DNA from: Desulfovibrionaceae bacterium
Lineage (GTDB): Bacteria > Desulfobacterota > Desulfovibrionia > Desulfovibrionales > Desulfovibrionaceae
Direction of reading: 5' to 3'
DNA: 64,000 nucleotides
Assembly: GCA_009782775.1 (NCBI GenBank)
Contig: WRIL01000011.1
Span: 1-64,000 of the forward strand
Shown here: one piece after another, positions 42,253 through 51,617 of the stretch
Numbering within the stretch: the first letter of the stretch is position 1
Layout of the letters: each line of letters begins with the position of its first letter
Notes under the pieces: model-generated
Databases searched by the model: none
What the model saw: the letters and a program-made list of their open reading frames with translations, nothing else
What the model was told of the DNA's origin: nothing
Made by a program: the position numbers and the translations under genes

Positions 42253-42983
42253 TCCCAGACACCCGGCCTGGGTACGAAGCGCAGAAGTTTTTCCAGAGGA
42301 ATATCGCAGCGTTGCGCTCCGGCGGAGTAAGGCGCAAGCTGATAGGGGGGGAAAAACAGGCTGAGACCGGCAGGGGTGACCGCGAAGTGCTTGAACGACT
42401 CTTCCTTGGGGTCCAGACCCGCCTCGTATTCCGGCATGGTCCGCCAGTGGGCTTCAAGCGCGGGCCGCAGGACGGCGCGGGCATAATCCGCCAGAAATTC
42501 CCACAGGCCTTCCGGCCTGGAAAAAAGATCCCGGTAGCCCATCTCGGAGCCGTTGTCCAGACGCAGGGTCACCGCGCGTACCCCTTCCAGTCCGTGCGCC
42601 CCGCCAGTATATATCCAGGTGTCAAAACGCACGGAAACCGTCTGCCGGGTGTTGAAAACCAGGGAAGCGGCCTCAAAGGAATCACGCGGATTCTTGCCTG
42701 CTTCTCCAGGACAGCCTTGGTCCAGTTCGGCCAGGATATCCCGGAAAAAACGCTCCGCCCGCTGCCTTACGGCCTGATCCAACGCCTGGCGGCCGAAAAA
42801 GGGATAATCCAGACGCGCCGTGTAGCAGGCATTGGCCTCGTTCAAAGACTCACTGGGAAAGCCCGCCGGGGCGGATTCTTCAAGAGCGGGCGGAATGGAC
42901 CTGACGGAACTGACGGCCCCTTCACAGGCGGCCAGCCCGAATGACAACAAAACCGCGCATAAACGCACAGACATAGTCACCAC
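42249..42983 (-). CDS. DUF3298-domain lipoprotein/exported protein
   Basis: Signal LLSFGLAACEG; FDTWIYTGGAHGLEGVRAVTLRLDNGSEMGYRDLF...PPYQLAPYSAGAQRCDIP. Confidence 0.8.
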   Translation of the reverse strand: MVTMSVRLCAVLLSFGLAACEGAVSSVRSIPPALEESAPAGFPSESLNEANACYTARLDYPFFGRQALDQAVRQRAERFFRDILAELDQGCPGEAGKNPRDSFEAASLVFNTRQTVSVRFDTWIYTGGAHGLEGVRAVTLRLDNGSEMGYRDLFSRPEGLWEFLADYARAVLRPALEAHWRTMPEYEAGLDPKEESFKHFAVTPAGLSLFFPPYQLAPYSAGAQRCDIPLEKLLRFVPRPGVWD

Positions 42984-43045
42984 GCGGGTTTATCCGGCCA
43001 CTCTGGACTTGTCATTTTTCCTCCGATCCGGCATGAGGATATTTT

Positions 43046-44083
43046 ATGCCACATCATCGGATATTCCGCCACCTCTGTCTTTTGCTGATCTGCCTTTTTC
43101 CGGAGCGGCTTTTGGCTGTCGAACCGGACCTGGGGGGCGTGGCCGTGAAAAAATTCAACGATTTTGTCGGTCTCGAATATGCTTCGACAGCGGCCTTTTC
43201 CGCGGCGCGTTTGCAAGCCCTGGAAAAAGTCGGCGGGACCCTGTCCCTGCCGGAGGAATTCCGCCGGAGCATCGATGGCGCTCCCGCCGGAAACCAGGCC
43301 GGCGCGGAACAGGCTCTAGCCCTGATCCTGTTCCGCTACGTCCCGAATGGCATCATCCTCACCCCTTCCTTCGATGGCATGCAGGTAGAAGCGCATATAA
43401 TGCCCGTTCCTGTCCGGCCCGGACAGGAACGTGAGCAGATCCTGGCCTCTCTGAAACAGCCTCTCTGGTTTGATTGTTACAACCGGGCCATCCTGCTGGA
43501 AAAATCGGCGCTCCTGGCCTATGATCAAGCCTCTGAAGACTTGTTGCGCGGAGAGACGCGGGAAGCGACCAGAGAAAAATTGCGCCGGGCGGTGGAAGCC
43601 CTGGCCGCCGGCAGCGCCTACATCGAACTCTTGCCGGAATTGCGCCGGAACACTGGACAAAGCCCCGAGGAAGCGGCCAGGCTGGACGGACTGGCCGCAA
43701 TACTTGAAGAACTGCAAGGGCGCGCTCCGGAACATTACCTGATCCCGGCCGAACTGGGGCGGTTACAGCTTCTGCGGCACCATCCGCTGGAAGCTAGGCG
43801 TCTTATGGATCTCTCCCTGGCCCTGCAAGACAACTTCGCCCTGGCCCATGACCTGCGCGGCGTGGCCCTGCTGGCCCTGAACCTCCCCTCCCTGGCCCTG
43901 GAAGATTTCAACAGGGCCGTCAACCTCCAGCCAAGGACCCCGTCTTTTTATGAAAACCGGGCTCTGGCCAGGAAAATTCTGCAAATGGAAGAAGGCATGT
44001 GCCGGGACTTGGTCATGGCCTGCTCCCTGGGCAGTTGCGCGGGGATGAAATGGGCCGCCGGAGAAGGCCGATGCCTGGATTGA
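43046..44083 (+). CDS. Exported TPR-like protein of unknown function
   Basis: Signal peptide; C-terminal helix repeats (LEARRLMDLSLALQDNFALAHDLRGVALLALNLPSLALEDFNRAVNLQP). Confidence 0.7.
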   Translation: MPHHRIFRHLCLLLICLFPERLLAVEPDLGGVAVKKFNDFVGLEYASTAAFSAARLQALEKVGGTLSLPEEFRRSIDGAPAGNQAGAEQALALILFRYVPNGIILTPSFDGMQVEAHIMPVPVRPGQEREQILASLKQPLWFDCYNRAILLEKSALLAYDQASEDLLRGETREATREKLRRAVEALAAGSAYIELLPELRRNTGQSPEEAARLDGLAAILEELQGRAPEHYLIPAELGRLQLLRHHPLEARRLMDLSLALQDNFALAHDLRGVALLALNLPSLALEDFNRAVNLQPRTPSFYENRALARKILQMEEGMCRDLVMACSLGSCAGMKWAAGEGRCLD

Positions 44084-44118
44084 AGCCCTGGGACAAAGTC
44101 CTCGGAGGGAAATAGGCC

Positions 44119-45519
44119 ATGCCTCTGCCGCGCGCCGTGGTGAAAGACTGGCCGGAGTTTTCCGCCCTACTGGATCGCCTGGGGATGTTCCATATCCGCC
44201 CCGGTCTGGAGCGCATGGAAAAGGCCCTGGAGCGGCTGCGCCTGACGCGCCCTTCCAGGCCCCTGGCGCAGGTGGCCGGAACCAACGGCAAGGGTTCCAC
44301 TTGCTCCTTTATAGCTTCCCTGGCTAGGGCGCATGGGCTCCGCTGCCTCCTATACACCTCCCCGCATTTTGTCTCGGTGCGGGAAAGGTTGCGCCTGGCG
44401 CGCCCCGGAGGCCCGGACGAAGGAGAAGTTCTTCCGGAAAAGGCCTGGCTTGAGGCCGCGAACGCGGTCTTGAGCGGGAGCGGAGAAGATCTGACCTATT
44501 TTGAACTGATCACGGTCATGGCCGCCTGTATGCTGGAAAGGACGGACGCGGATCTGGCGGTTATGGAAAGCGGCCTGGGCGGCAGCCTGGACGCCGTCAC
44601 CGCCCTGGCGGCGGACCTGGTCATCTTCACGCCCATCGGCCTGGACCACTGCGAGATCCTGGGAAACAGCCTTAAAGCCATCGCCGAGGACAAGGCCGGG
44701 GCCATACGGCCCAGCAGGCCGGCAATCACGGCCCGGCAGGCTCCGGAGGCTATGGCCGCCATCGAGCGGGAGGCGCTCCGCCAAACCGCCCCCTTATACC
44801 TGGCCCCCAGGCTTCCGGAAGATTTTTTCACGGGCAACAGAATCCTGGGCCTGGCCGGGGAGCACCAACAGGAAAACGCCGCCCTGGCCCTGGCCGCCTG
44901 GAGGCATCTGGCCCCAGGAATCCTGAAAGGCTATGCCCCTCCACCCGCCGGAGGCATTTCCGAGGAAGAAAAAAAAGGGCTGGCCACCGCCTGGATGCCC
45001 GGACGCCTGCAATGCCTTCAGCCGCAAGACGGCCTTCCGGCCATGATCCTTGACGGAGGACATAACCCGCACGGCCTTGCGGCTTTGGGATTGAGCCTCG
45101 CGCGGATGGAACTGTCCCCAGGAGCGGTGATCTTTTCCTGCCTGAAGAACAAACAACCGGAAAAAATCCTCCCGAACCTGCGCGCCCTGGCAGCCGGCGG
45201 TCCGATCTTCGTGCCAAGCCTCCAAAGCCATCCCCAGGCCATGCCGCCCGACGCCCTGGCCGAACTCATCGGCCTTGCCGCCACGCCCTTGCCGGACCTG
45301 CCCGCGGCCCTGGAAGCGGCCCGGCAATACTTCCGCAAGCGCTTGCCCGAAGAAGACAGACCGTATATAGAGCCTGAACCACCCCCAGGCAGACACCCGC
45401 TGCTCATCTGCGGCTCCTTATACCTGCTGGGGGAATTTTACGCCCTGCATCCTCAATGCCTGCGCAAAGAAAACCCGCCCCGGCCGCGCCGCCGGGGCCA
45501 GACCGGGGAAACGCCATGA
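44119..45519 (+). CDS. folC: Folylpolyglutamate synthase / dihydrofolate synthase
   Basis: [66 protein letters not shown]. Confidence 0.93.
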   Translation: MPLPRAVVKDWPEFSALLDRLGMFHIRPGLERMEKALERLRLTRPSRPLAQVAGTNGKGSTCSFIASLARAHGLRCLLYTSPHFVSVRERLRLARPGGPDEGEVLPEKAWLEAANAVLSGSGEDLTYFELITVMAACMLERTDADLAVMESGLGGSLDAVTALAADLVIFTPIGLDHCEILGNSLKAIAEDKAGAIRPSRPAITARQAPEAMAAIEREALRQTAPLYLAPRLPEDFFTGNRILGLAGEHQQENAALALAAWRHLAPGILKGYAPPPAGGISEEEKKGLATAWMPGRLQCLQPQDGLPAMILDGGHNPHGLAALGLSLARMELSPGAVIFSCLKNKQPEKILPNLRALAAGGPIFVPSLQSHPQAMPPDALAELIGLAATPLPDLPAALEAARQYFRKRLPEEDRPYIEPEPPPGRHPLLICGSLYLLGEFYALHPQCLRKENPPRPRRRGQTGETP

Positions 45520-46379
45520 ATCTGCAACAGGAAGAAGCCAGGATCCTGATCGAATGCCTGCCATACATAAGAAAATTCAACGGCCAGACCATGGTCATCA
45601 AGTACGGCGGGCACGCCATGCTGGACGAAAAACTGAAACAGGCCTTTGCCCTGAACATCTCCCTCCTGCACTATGTGGGCATCCAGCCCGTCCTGGTGCA
45701 TGGCGGCGGGCCACAAATAGAAAAACTGCTGGAGCGGCTGCAAATCAGCTCGATCTTCAGGGACGGCCAGCGGGTCACCGATGAGGCCACCATGGACGTG
45801 GTGGAGATGGTTTTGGTAGGCAAGGTGAACAACGACATCGTAAACCTGCTGAATCAGGCCGGGGTCCGGGCCGTGGGGCTTTCAGGCAAGGACGGCGGCC
45901 TGCTCCGGGCGGAAAAACTCGTGGACAGCGACGGCCTGGATTGGGGCAAGGTGGGCAGGGTCACCGCGGTGAATACCGAGCTTCTGCACAGCCTGAACGC
46001 CGCGGGCTTTACCCCGGTCATCGCCCCGGTGGGGGTGGGCGAACAGGGGGACACATACAACATCAACGCGGATTCGGTCGCCGGGGCCGTGGCCGCGGCC
46101 CTGCGGGCCAAACGCCTGATTTTGCTCACCGATGTGCAGGGGGTGCTGGATGCCAAGGGACGGCTCATCCCCAGCCTGGGCATGGAAGAAGTGGATGAAC
46201 TCCTGCAAAAAGGAGTGCTCCGGGGAGGGATGATCCCCAAGATCCGCTGTTGCCTGGAAGCCCTGCGCGGCGGAGTGGAAAAGGCCATGGTGGTGGACGG
46301 CCGGGTGGAAAACTGCCTGCTCCTAGAGCTGTTCACCGACTCCGGCATCGGCACGGAGGTGGTCGGGAACGCCCGATAA
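45516..46379 (+). CDS. argB: Acetylglutamate kinase
   Basis: [79 protein letters not shown] overlap with folC. Confidence 0.97.
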   Translation: MNLQQEEARILIECLPYIRKFNGQTMVIKYGGHAMLDEKLKQAFALNISLLHYVGIQPVLVHGGGPQIEKLLERLQISSIFRDGQRVTDEATMDVVEMVLVGKVNNDIVNLLNQAGVRAVGLSGKDGGLLRAEKLVDSDGLDWGKVGRVTAVNTELLHSLNAAGFTPVIAPVGVGEQGDTYNINADSVAGAVAAALRAKRLILLTDVQGVLDAKGRLIPSLGMEEVDELLQKGVLRGGMIPKIRCCLEALRGGVEKAMVVDGRVENCLLLELFTDSGIGTEVVGNAR

Positions 46380-46404
46380 CACGCATCCCGCGCCGCCTCG
46401 CGAA

Positions 46405-46749
46405 TCAGTTCCTTTCCAGCTTCAGCATCGCCCGCGCCATTTCAGCGGCAACATTGACGACAGCCTTTTGAGAATCCGGGGATAACGGGCGAAGCATATC
46501 CGCAAAGAATATGTCCGGTTCATCGCCGACTTTTTGCTCGAACAGGGCCGCGACCGGGCACCCCAAAGCCCCGGCCAGTTCCTGAAGCCGGTCAAATCTT
46601 GGGGCGATATGCCCTCTTTCCATGCGGGACAAGGATTGTTGGCCGATGCCGACCATCTCCGCCAGTTTTTCCTGGGTCAGGTTACGTCTTTTGCGCCGAA
46701 TAAAGATATTTTCGCCGACTATTTTCTCCAAGGCTTTGCTGCCAACCAT
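46405..46749 (-). CDS. XRE family HTH transcriptional regulator
   Basis: IFIRRKRRNLTQEKLAEMVGIGQQSLSRMERGHIAPRFDRLQELAGALG. Confidence 0.92.
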   Translation of the reverse strand: MVGSKALEKIVGENIFIRRKRRNLTQEKLAEMVGIGQQSLSRMERGHIAPRFDRLQELAGALGCPVAALFEQKVGDEPDIFFADMLRPLSPDSQKAVVNVAAEMARAMLKLERN

Positions 46750-46766
46750 CGCCGCCTTCCTTCGAC

Positions 46767-46859
46767 ACGCTTTTTACGTATATTTTCAGTCAGGAACGGC
46801 TTTATCCAGGCCATAAAAAGCGTAAAATTATTGACATAAAAAGCGTAAAACTTTATACC
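46767..46859. promoter_or_regulatory. Putative operator repeats for the XRE regulator plus a + strand sigma70-like promoter
   Basis: Direct repeats CATAAAAAGCGTAAAA at 46812 and 46835 (23 bp apart) and inverted ACGCTTTTTACGTA at 46767-46780; TTGACA 46831-46836, 17 bp, TATACC 46854-46859. Confidence 0.6.
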
Positions 46860-47138
46860 CACGGGGAAGCGCCGGAAAGGCTCTCCCAAAATGGACCGCG
46901 CTTTCAAAAGGAGCGGACGAGAGGGCGTGGATTGTTTGGGCGGGGACACAAAATGGGCAAGATGTCCGATTGTAAGTCTTACTGCAAAAAACAGGATACG
47001 GCAAGCGGGACGTATGATAGCCGCCCGCATATATCCGGAAAATCCCTAACGCCTCTGCGAGGTTTTCTTTTTCTCGACCCCTGGCGAGACCCTACGGCGT
47101 CACCCGTTAACCACCCATAAACCTGTTTTGGAGGTCCC

Positions 47139-47837
47139 ATGCGTTTGCCGGTCTTTTCCCGTATGTTCACGTTGCTGTGCGTTTTTCTGTTTTGCGCCGG
47201 AGTAGGCCTCGCGCAGGCCGCCTCGCCGGAGGAAGCCGCCCAGGAAGGCGCGGCCATGAAGGCGGAAGTGGACGCCCAGGTGCAGGCCTTGCTGAATTCG
47301 CCCGCCGGGGTATTCGACATCGAATACGAAGACGGCCAGCTTATGCGCCTCAAAATAAAGGGCGAATCCGAGGTGGCCACCTCCCTCCAGGGAGCGCGGG
47401 GAGATCGCCAGGCGCGTGAAAAGGCCGAGCGCTCCGCCAAGGCCTCCTTCTCCCAATTTTTGAACGAACAGGTCACGGTGGTCAGCTCCGACACCGAAGG
47501 TTTTTTGATCCAGGAAAAGGACGGCAAGGAAAGCGCCGAATACCTGAACGCCAGCCAGAGAACCATGGCCAGCCTCTCGAACAGCTTCCAGCGCGGATTG
47601 ATCACCCTTTTTGACCACGTGGAAGGCGAAGGGGCCAACCGCAAGGCCGTGGTCGTGCTCGGCTGGTCCAAGAAGCTGGTGGACGCCTCGGCCGGCGCCC
47701 AAAGCACCATGAACCAGAGCCGCGCGAACGAAAGCAACGCGGCGGCTGGCCAGCAGGCGGCCCCGGCGGCCGGGGGCGCCGGAACCCAGCCGAATACCCA
47801 GACCCAGACGCGCACCGGCAACCTGAACAAGTTTTAA
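47139..47837 (+). CDS. Exported protein of unknown function (exported cluster gene A)
   Basis: Signal peptide MFTLLCVFLFCAGVGLAQAA; LPP20-like segment; Q/A-rich low-complexity C-terminus. Confidence 0.7.
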   Translation: MRLPVFSRMFTLLCVFLFCAGVGLAQAASPEEAAQEGAAMKAEVDAQVQALLNSPAGVFDIEYEDGQLMRLKIKGESEVATSLQGARGDRQAREKAERSAKASFSQFLNEQVTVVSSDTEGFLIQEKDGKESAEYLNASQRTMASLSNSFQRGLITLFDHVEGEGANRKAVVVLGWSKKLVDASAGAQSTMNQSRANESNAAAGQQAAPAAGGAGTQPNTQTQTRTGNLNKF

Positions 47838-47848
47838 AGGAGATTCGC

Positions 47849-49054
47849 ATGAAACGGCATATACTTTTAGCCTTGTGCCTGATTTGCGCGCTCTGTCTCC
47901 CCTTGGCGGCAAAGGCCGCCGATGACGAACGCCAGGTGGTGGTCACCGGCGTGGGCATGAATGAAGAGGACGCCAAGCGGCAGGCTTACCGCAACGCCGT
48001 GCAGAGCGTCGTCGGGGCCATGGTCGTGGCCGAAACCCTGGTGGAAAACGACGCCCTGGTGCGCGACAAGGTGCTTTCGCACAGTGACGGCTACATCACC
48101 AAAACCGAACAGGTGGGGCAGACCGTTTCCCTCTCCGGCGGGCTGGTGGAGGTGACCATGAAGGTCACGGTGAAAAGCCAGCAGCTCAAGGACAAGCTTA
48201 AGGCGGAAAACATCAGCGTGATCGGCATGGACGGCGAAAGCCTCTTCACCAGGGCCGCCACCCAGACCGAACAGACCAAGGACGCCGCCGCCATTGTGGC
48301 CGAGGCTCTCAAGAATAATCTCCCCGCGAGCCTGATCAGTTCGGCCGCGAACATCGGCCAGGCCGAGGTCAAGGAATCCGGCGGCACGGCCACCGTCAAG
48401 GTGCCAATCTCCGTGTCCGTGAACATGGACGCCTACCGCAAGTTCACCGGCGACCTGAAAAAGACGCTGACGGACCTGGGCTATAAGGGCCAGACCGTCA
48501 GTTTCGGTATTGCTTTCGGGCAGTATGATTTTGACGAAATAACTGTCTATGACAATGCCGGCTGGAGAAACTTGAACCTATGGGCAAGCCCGGTATGCGT
48601 CATCGCCATTTGTGAAATGTATTCCCTGGAGTCCAAGCAAAGCCGCTGGACCTTTTTCAAGGTGCCCAAAAATGTGCTTGAACCCTTCCTGCCTTTGCAT
48701 ACGTATGAGCCCAACTATGTGGAAATCAAGACCGACCTCTATGACGGCGGACAAAACCTGATCACCAGCCAGAATGTCCGGCTTACCACAAACGAAAAAG
48801 ATGGCGATAACCGGTATAAAACCGATATCTTCAGCTCGAAAATCTGGACGGGCAACGATGACGGTTACGGCCTGGCGATTATATCGCCGGTGCTGAGATC
48901 GAAGTTGTATCCCAACACGAATAACCTGCCCATAGGCAACAAGGGCTATGCCCCTGGAAAACTGGAGGCCACCTTTGTGCTGGACGCCGAAGAACTGAAG
49001 GCGGCCAAGTCCATCCAGACCAGCGCGCAGAATGTCCTGGCTCCGGCCAATTAA
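47849..49054 (+). CDS. Exported protein with LPP20/FlgT-N-like domain (exported cluster gene B)
   Basis: Signal MKRHILLALCLICALCLPLAAKA; VVVTGVGMNEEDAKRQAYRNAVQSVVGAMVVAETLVENDALVRDKVLSHSDGYITKTE. Confidence 0.72.
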   Translation: MKRHILLALCLICALCLPLAAKAADDERQVVVTGVGMNEEDAKRQAYRNAVQSVVGAMVVAETLVENDALVRDKVLSHSDGYITKTEQVGQTVSLSGGLVEVTMKVTVKSQQLKDKLKAENISVIGMDGESLFTRAATQTEQTKDAAAIVAEALKNNLPASLISSAANIGQAEVKESGGTATVKVPISVSVNMDAYRKFTGDLKKTLTDLGYKGQTVSFGIAFGQYDFDEITVYDNAGWRNLNLWASPVCVIAICEMYSLESKQSRWTFFKVPKNVLEPFLPLHTYEPNYVEIKTDLYDGGQNLITSQNVRLTTNEKDGDNRYKTDIFSSKIWTGNDDGYGLAIISPVLRSKLYPNTNNLPIGNKGYAPGKLEATFVLDAEELKAAKSIQTSAQNVLAPAN

Positions 49055-49064
49055 TAACAAACTG

Positions 49065-49086
49065 TTTGGGGGCGAAAGCCCCCAAA
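49065..49086 (+). other. Intercistronic GNRA-loop hairpin
   Basis: TTTGGGGGC-GAAA-GCCCCCAAA: 9-bp perfect stem with GAAA tetraloop and no following T tract, between cluster genes B and C. Confidence 0.7.
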
Positions 49087-49105
49087 AAAATATGCATCAG
49101 GAAAT

Positions 49106-50428
49106 ATGCTTATGCCCAAAATTATACCTCTCCCGGTATTCCTCTTCTGGCTAGGGCTTTTCTTTTTTTGCGCCGTTTCCGCCACTGTCTCCGCCGCCCC
49201 GCCGGACTGGCTGATGCAGGAAATAAAAGACCCGGCCAAGCTGGAAACTCCGGGGGTGTACCCGCTCTCGCAAAACCGCCTGCTGGCGGTGGGGGCCGGG
49301 CGCGTCACCACCCAATTGCGCGAGGATCGGGCCTTGCGCCTGGCCGGCCTGCTGGCTGAAAACGACGCCAAGGCGCACCTGACCAGGCATCTTTTCAGCG
49401 ATGCCTTGCGCAAGGAGCCGCAACGCCGTTTCAGCGTGAATATCTCCGGCGGCCAGCTGGTCTCCCAGACGCGCGCCGGTGACAAGGCGTTTGTGGCTAT
49501 CCTGGCCGAGGCCCAAGCCGTCAGCCTGGCGCCGCTTTCACCCCTGGCCGACTGTTATGACGTGCGGGTGGCCCCCCTGGTGGAGGAGCTTCTGGATCAA
49601 AACCCGATGCTGGCCGACGGCGGCGGCGGAATATTCCCGCAAGAACAGGGATGGGTGGCGCTGGGCGTGGGTTTTGCCGCCCTGGACTCGAACACGGATC
49701 GCGAAGCGCGGATCATCGCCGTGGGGAATGCGCGCAAGGCCTTGAGTGAAGCGATCTTCGGGCTTTCCATCAGTAAACAAGAGCAATATGAGGAGATTAC
49801 GGCAGAAGGGCCGGGCGGCAACCTGCTGCGCGAATGGGCCAAGACCTCCACCAAGGAGACCGTGCAGGGACTTTTGCAGGGCGCTGAACAGGCCGGCGAA
49901 TGGAAGACGGATGACGAGCACCTGGGGGTAGCCGTGCTGGTGGGCAGGCCCCCGATAGTCCTTGCGGGCGGCGAGACCGTGAATACGGACAAGCTGCCGG
50001 GCTTCAGCCTGGAAGAAGAATGGCGGGAGGCCTTTTTGCAACGTCCCTGGATGATTGACGGCGGGGCCGGACTCCATGTACATAAGGGAATATCCTATCT
50101 CCTGGTGGTGGAAGGCGCTCCCCTGAAAGGTGACCCGCTGGCGGACAGAACGCAAACGCCGTTGCTCATCGATGTGAAAGGCAGAAACGCCGCCGCGAAA
50201 TATCTTTCCGGGGTCAATTCGGACAGCCTGACCGTGGAAACCGAGGAACGGAGCCTGACCGTGCAGGGGACTGATGAGAAAGAAACGCTGCGGGATTCGT
50301 TGCGCAAGTTGACCAAGGAAAGCGTTTTGGGAGTGGTGCAGGGGATGCGCAAGGTCGGTTCCTGGCAGAGCGAGGACCGCAGAATTCTGCGCCAGGCGTA
50401 TATCATCCCGTTGCCCGGCTCACGCTGA
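49106..50428 (+). CDS. Exported protein with duplicated LPP20-like module (exported cluster gene C)
   Basis: Signal PVFLFWLGLFFFCAVSATVSA; internal duplication TKETVQGLLQGAEQAGEWKTDD / TKESVLGVVQGMRKVGSWQSED. Confidence 0.72.
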   Translation: MLMPKIIPLPVFLFWLGLFFFCAVSATVSAAPPDWLMQEIKDPAKLETPGVYPLSQNRLLAVGAGRVTTQLREDRALRLAGLLAENDAKAHLTRHLFSDALRKEPQRRFSVNISGGQLVSQTRAGDKAFVAILAEAQAVSLAPLSPLADCYDVRVAPLVEELLDQNPMLADGGGGIFPQEQGWVALGVGFAALDSNTDREARIIAVGNARKALSEAIFGLSISKQEQYEEITAEGPGGNLLREWAKTSTKETVQGLLQGAEQAGEWKTDDEHLGVAVLVGRPPIVLAGGETVNTDKLPGFSLEEEWREAFLQRPWMIDGGAGLHVHKGISYLLVVEGAPLKGDPLADRTQTPLLIDVKGRNAAAKYLSGVNSDSLTVETEERSLTVQGTDEKETLRDSLRKLTKESVLGVVQGMRKVGSWQSEDRRILRQAYIIPLPGSR

Positions 50429-50455
50429 GGTAAAGCACAAGGAGGCGGTTTATCC

Positions 50456-51538
50456 ATGAAAAAACGGCAAGACGCGGCAGCACTTTGTACGCGAATCACC
50501 CCGGCTCTGTTTGTAATGCTCGCGCTATGCGCCCCCGGCTGTTTTCAGATCGCGGAACGGCAAGATTCCGGCCAGAGCTATTACTACAACCAGTACGACG
50601 ATGATTATTACCGCAGGGAAGCCGAGCGCGGACAATGGCTTTATGAGCAGGAACGCGCCCGGCGCCTGGAAAACGAACGCCGGGCCAGCCAGGCGGAACG
50701 GATTCGCCTGGAACAGGAACGCCTGAACTGGGAGTGGCGGCAGAAACAGGTTCTCGAACAGCAACGCCTGGAATTGGAACGCTACCGGCAGGAAGCGGCG
50801 CGGGAACAACAGCGCTATGACGCGGAACGCGCCCGACGCTTGGAAAGCGAACGCCGGGCCAGCCAGGCGGAACGGATTCGCCTGGAACAGGAGCGCCTGG
50901 CCTGGGAACGGCACGAACAGCAAAAGCGCTACGACGTGGAACAAGCCCGGCGCATGAAAGCCGAAAACCAGACCCAGGATCAGACGGAGCGAAACCGCCT
51001 GGCGCAGGAACGCCTGGCCTGGGAACAACAACAACAGCGGCAGCGCGATAGACAACAACGCGAGCAGCAGCAACAGCGCCAGCAGGCTCCCCAGCAGGTT
51101 GACCGTCCTGCTCCAGCACCCGCATCCACGCCCGCACAGCGCGAACAGCAGCAACGTGAACAGCAGCAACGTCAACAGCAACAGCGTGAGCAACAGCGTG
51201 AGCAACAGCAACGCCAGCAGGCTCCCCAGCAGATTGACCGTCCCGCTCCAGCACCCGCATCCACGCCCGCGCAGCGCGAACAGCAGCAACGTGAACAGCA
51301 GCAGCGCGAACAGCAGCAACGTCAACAGCAACAGCGTGAGCAACAGCAACGCCAGCAGGCTCCCCAGCAGATTGACCGTCCCGCTGCGCCCGCACCGGCG
51401 GCCAAACCCAGCGCTCCTGCACAGCAAACCGGCCGTATCGGCGCCACGGACAGTAAACCGGCTACGAAAGGGAGCGGCAACAGCCAGGATGACGACAACC
51501 AGAGAAATTCCAGCAACAGGGGCAACAACAGGCAGTGA
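50456..51538 (+). CDS. Exported/lipoprotein-like Glu/Arg/Gln-rich coiled-coil repeat protein (exported cluster gene D)
   Basis: Signal ALFVMLALCAPGC; ERARRLE(N/S)ERRASQAERIRLEQERL repeats, then Q-rich tandem repeats. Confidence 0.75.
   Translation: MKKRQDAAALCTRITPALFVMLALCAPGCFQIAERQDSGQSYYYNQYDDDYYRREAERGQWLYEQERARRLENERRASQAERIRLEQERLNWEWRQKQVLEQQRLELERYRQEAAREQQRYDAERARRLESERRASQAERIRLEQERLAWERHEQQKRYDVEQARRMKAENQTQDQTERNRLAQERLAWEQQQQRQRDRQQREQQQQRQQAPQQVDRPAPAPASTPAQREQQQREQQQRQQQQREQQREQQQRQQAPQQIDRPAPAPASTPAQREQQQREQQQREQQQRQQQQREQQQRQQAPQQIDRPAAPAPAAKPSAPAQQTGRIGATDSKPATKGSGNSQDDDNQRNSSNRGNNRQ
51080..51420 (+). repeat. In-frame tandem repeats inside cluster gene D
   Basis: CAGCAGGCTCCCCAGCAG(G/A)TTGACCGTCC units begin at 51080, 51215 and 51353 (periods 135 and 138 bp), separated by CAG/CAA-rich DNA. 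Confidence 0.88.
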
Positions 51539-51617
51539 GTTTGGAGCGACGCCCCGGCTTTGGCCTGTGCCCAAGGCCGGAGTGCGTGGCGAATCGTGCC
51601 CTTCTTGGGGTATCCAG

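Noticed and set aside
46860-47138. Possible riboswitch (e.g. c-di-GMP type) in the leader of the exported-protein cluster
   Set aside because: I could not find the conserved core motifs of any riboswitch class; a covariance-model search would be needed.
51080-51420. Possible CRISPR-like repeat array
   Set aside because: Repeat units are in-frame coding, with CAG/CAA low-complexity spacers rather than unique spacers; no cas genes nearby.
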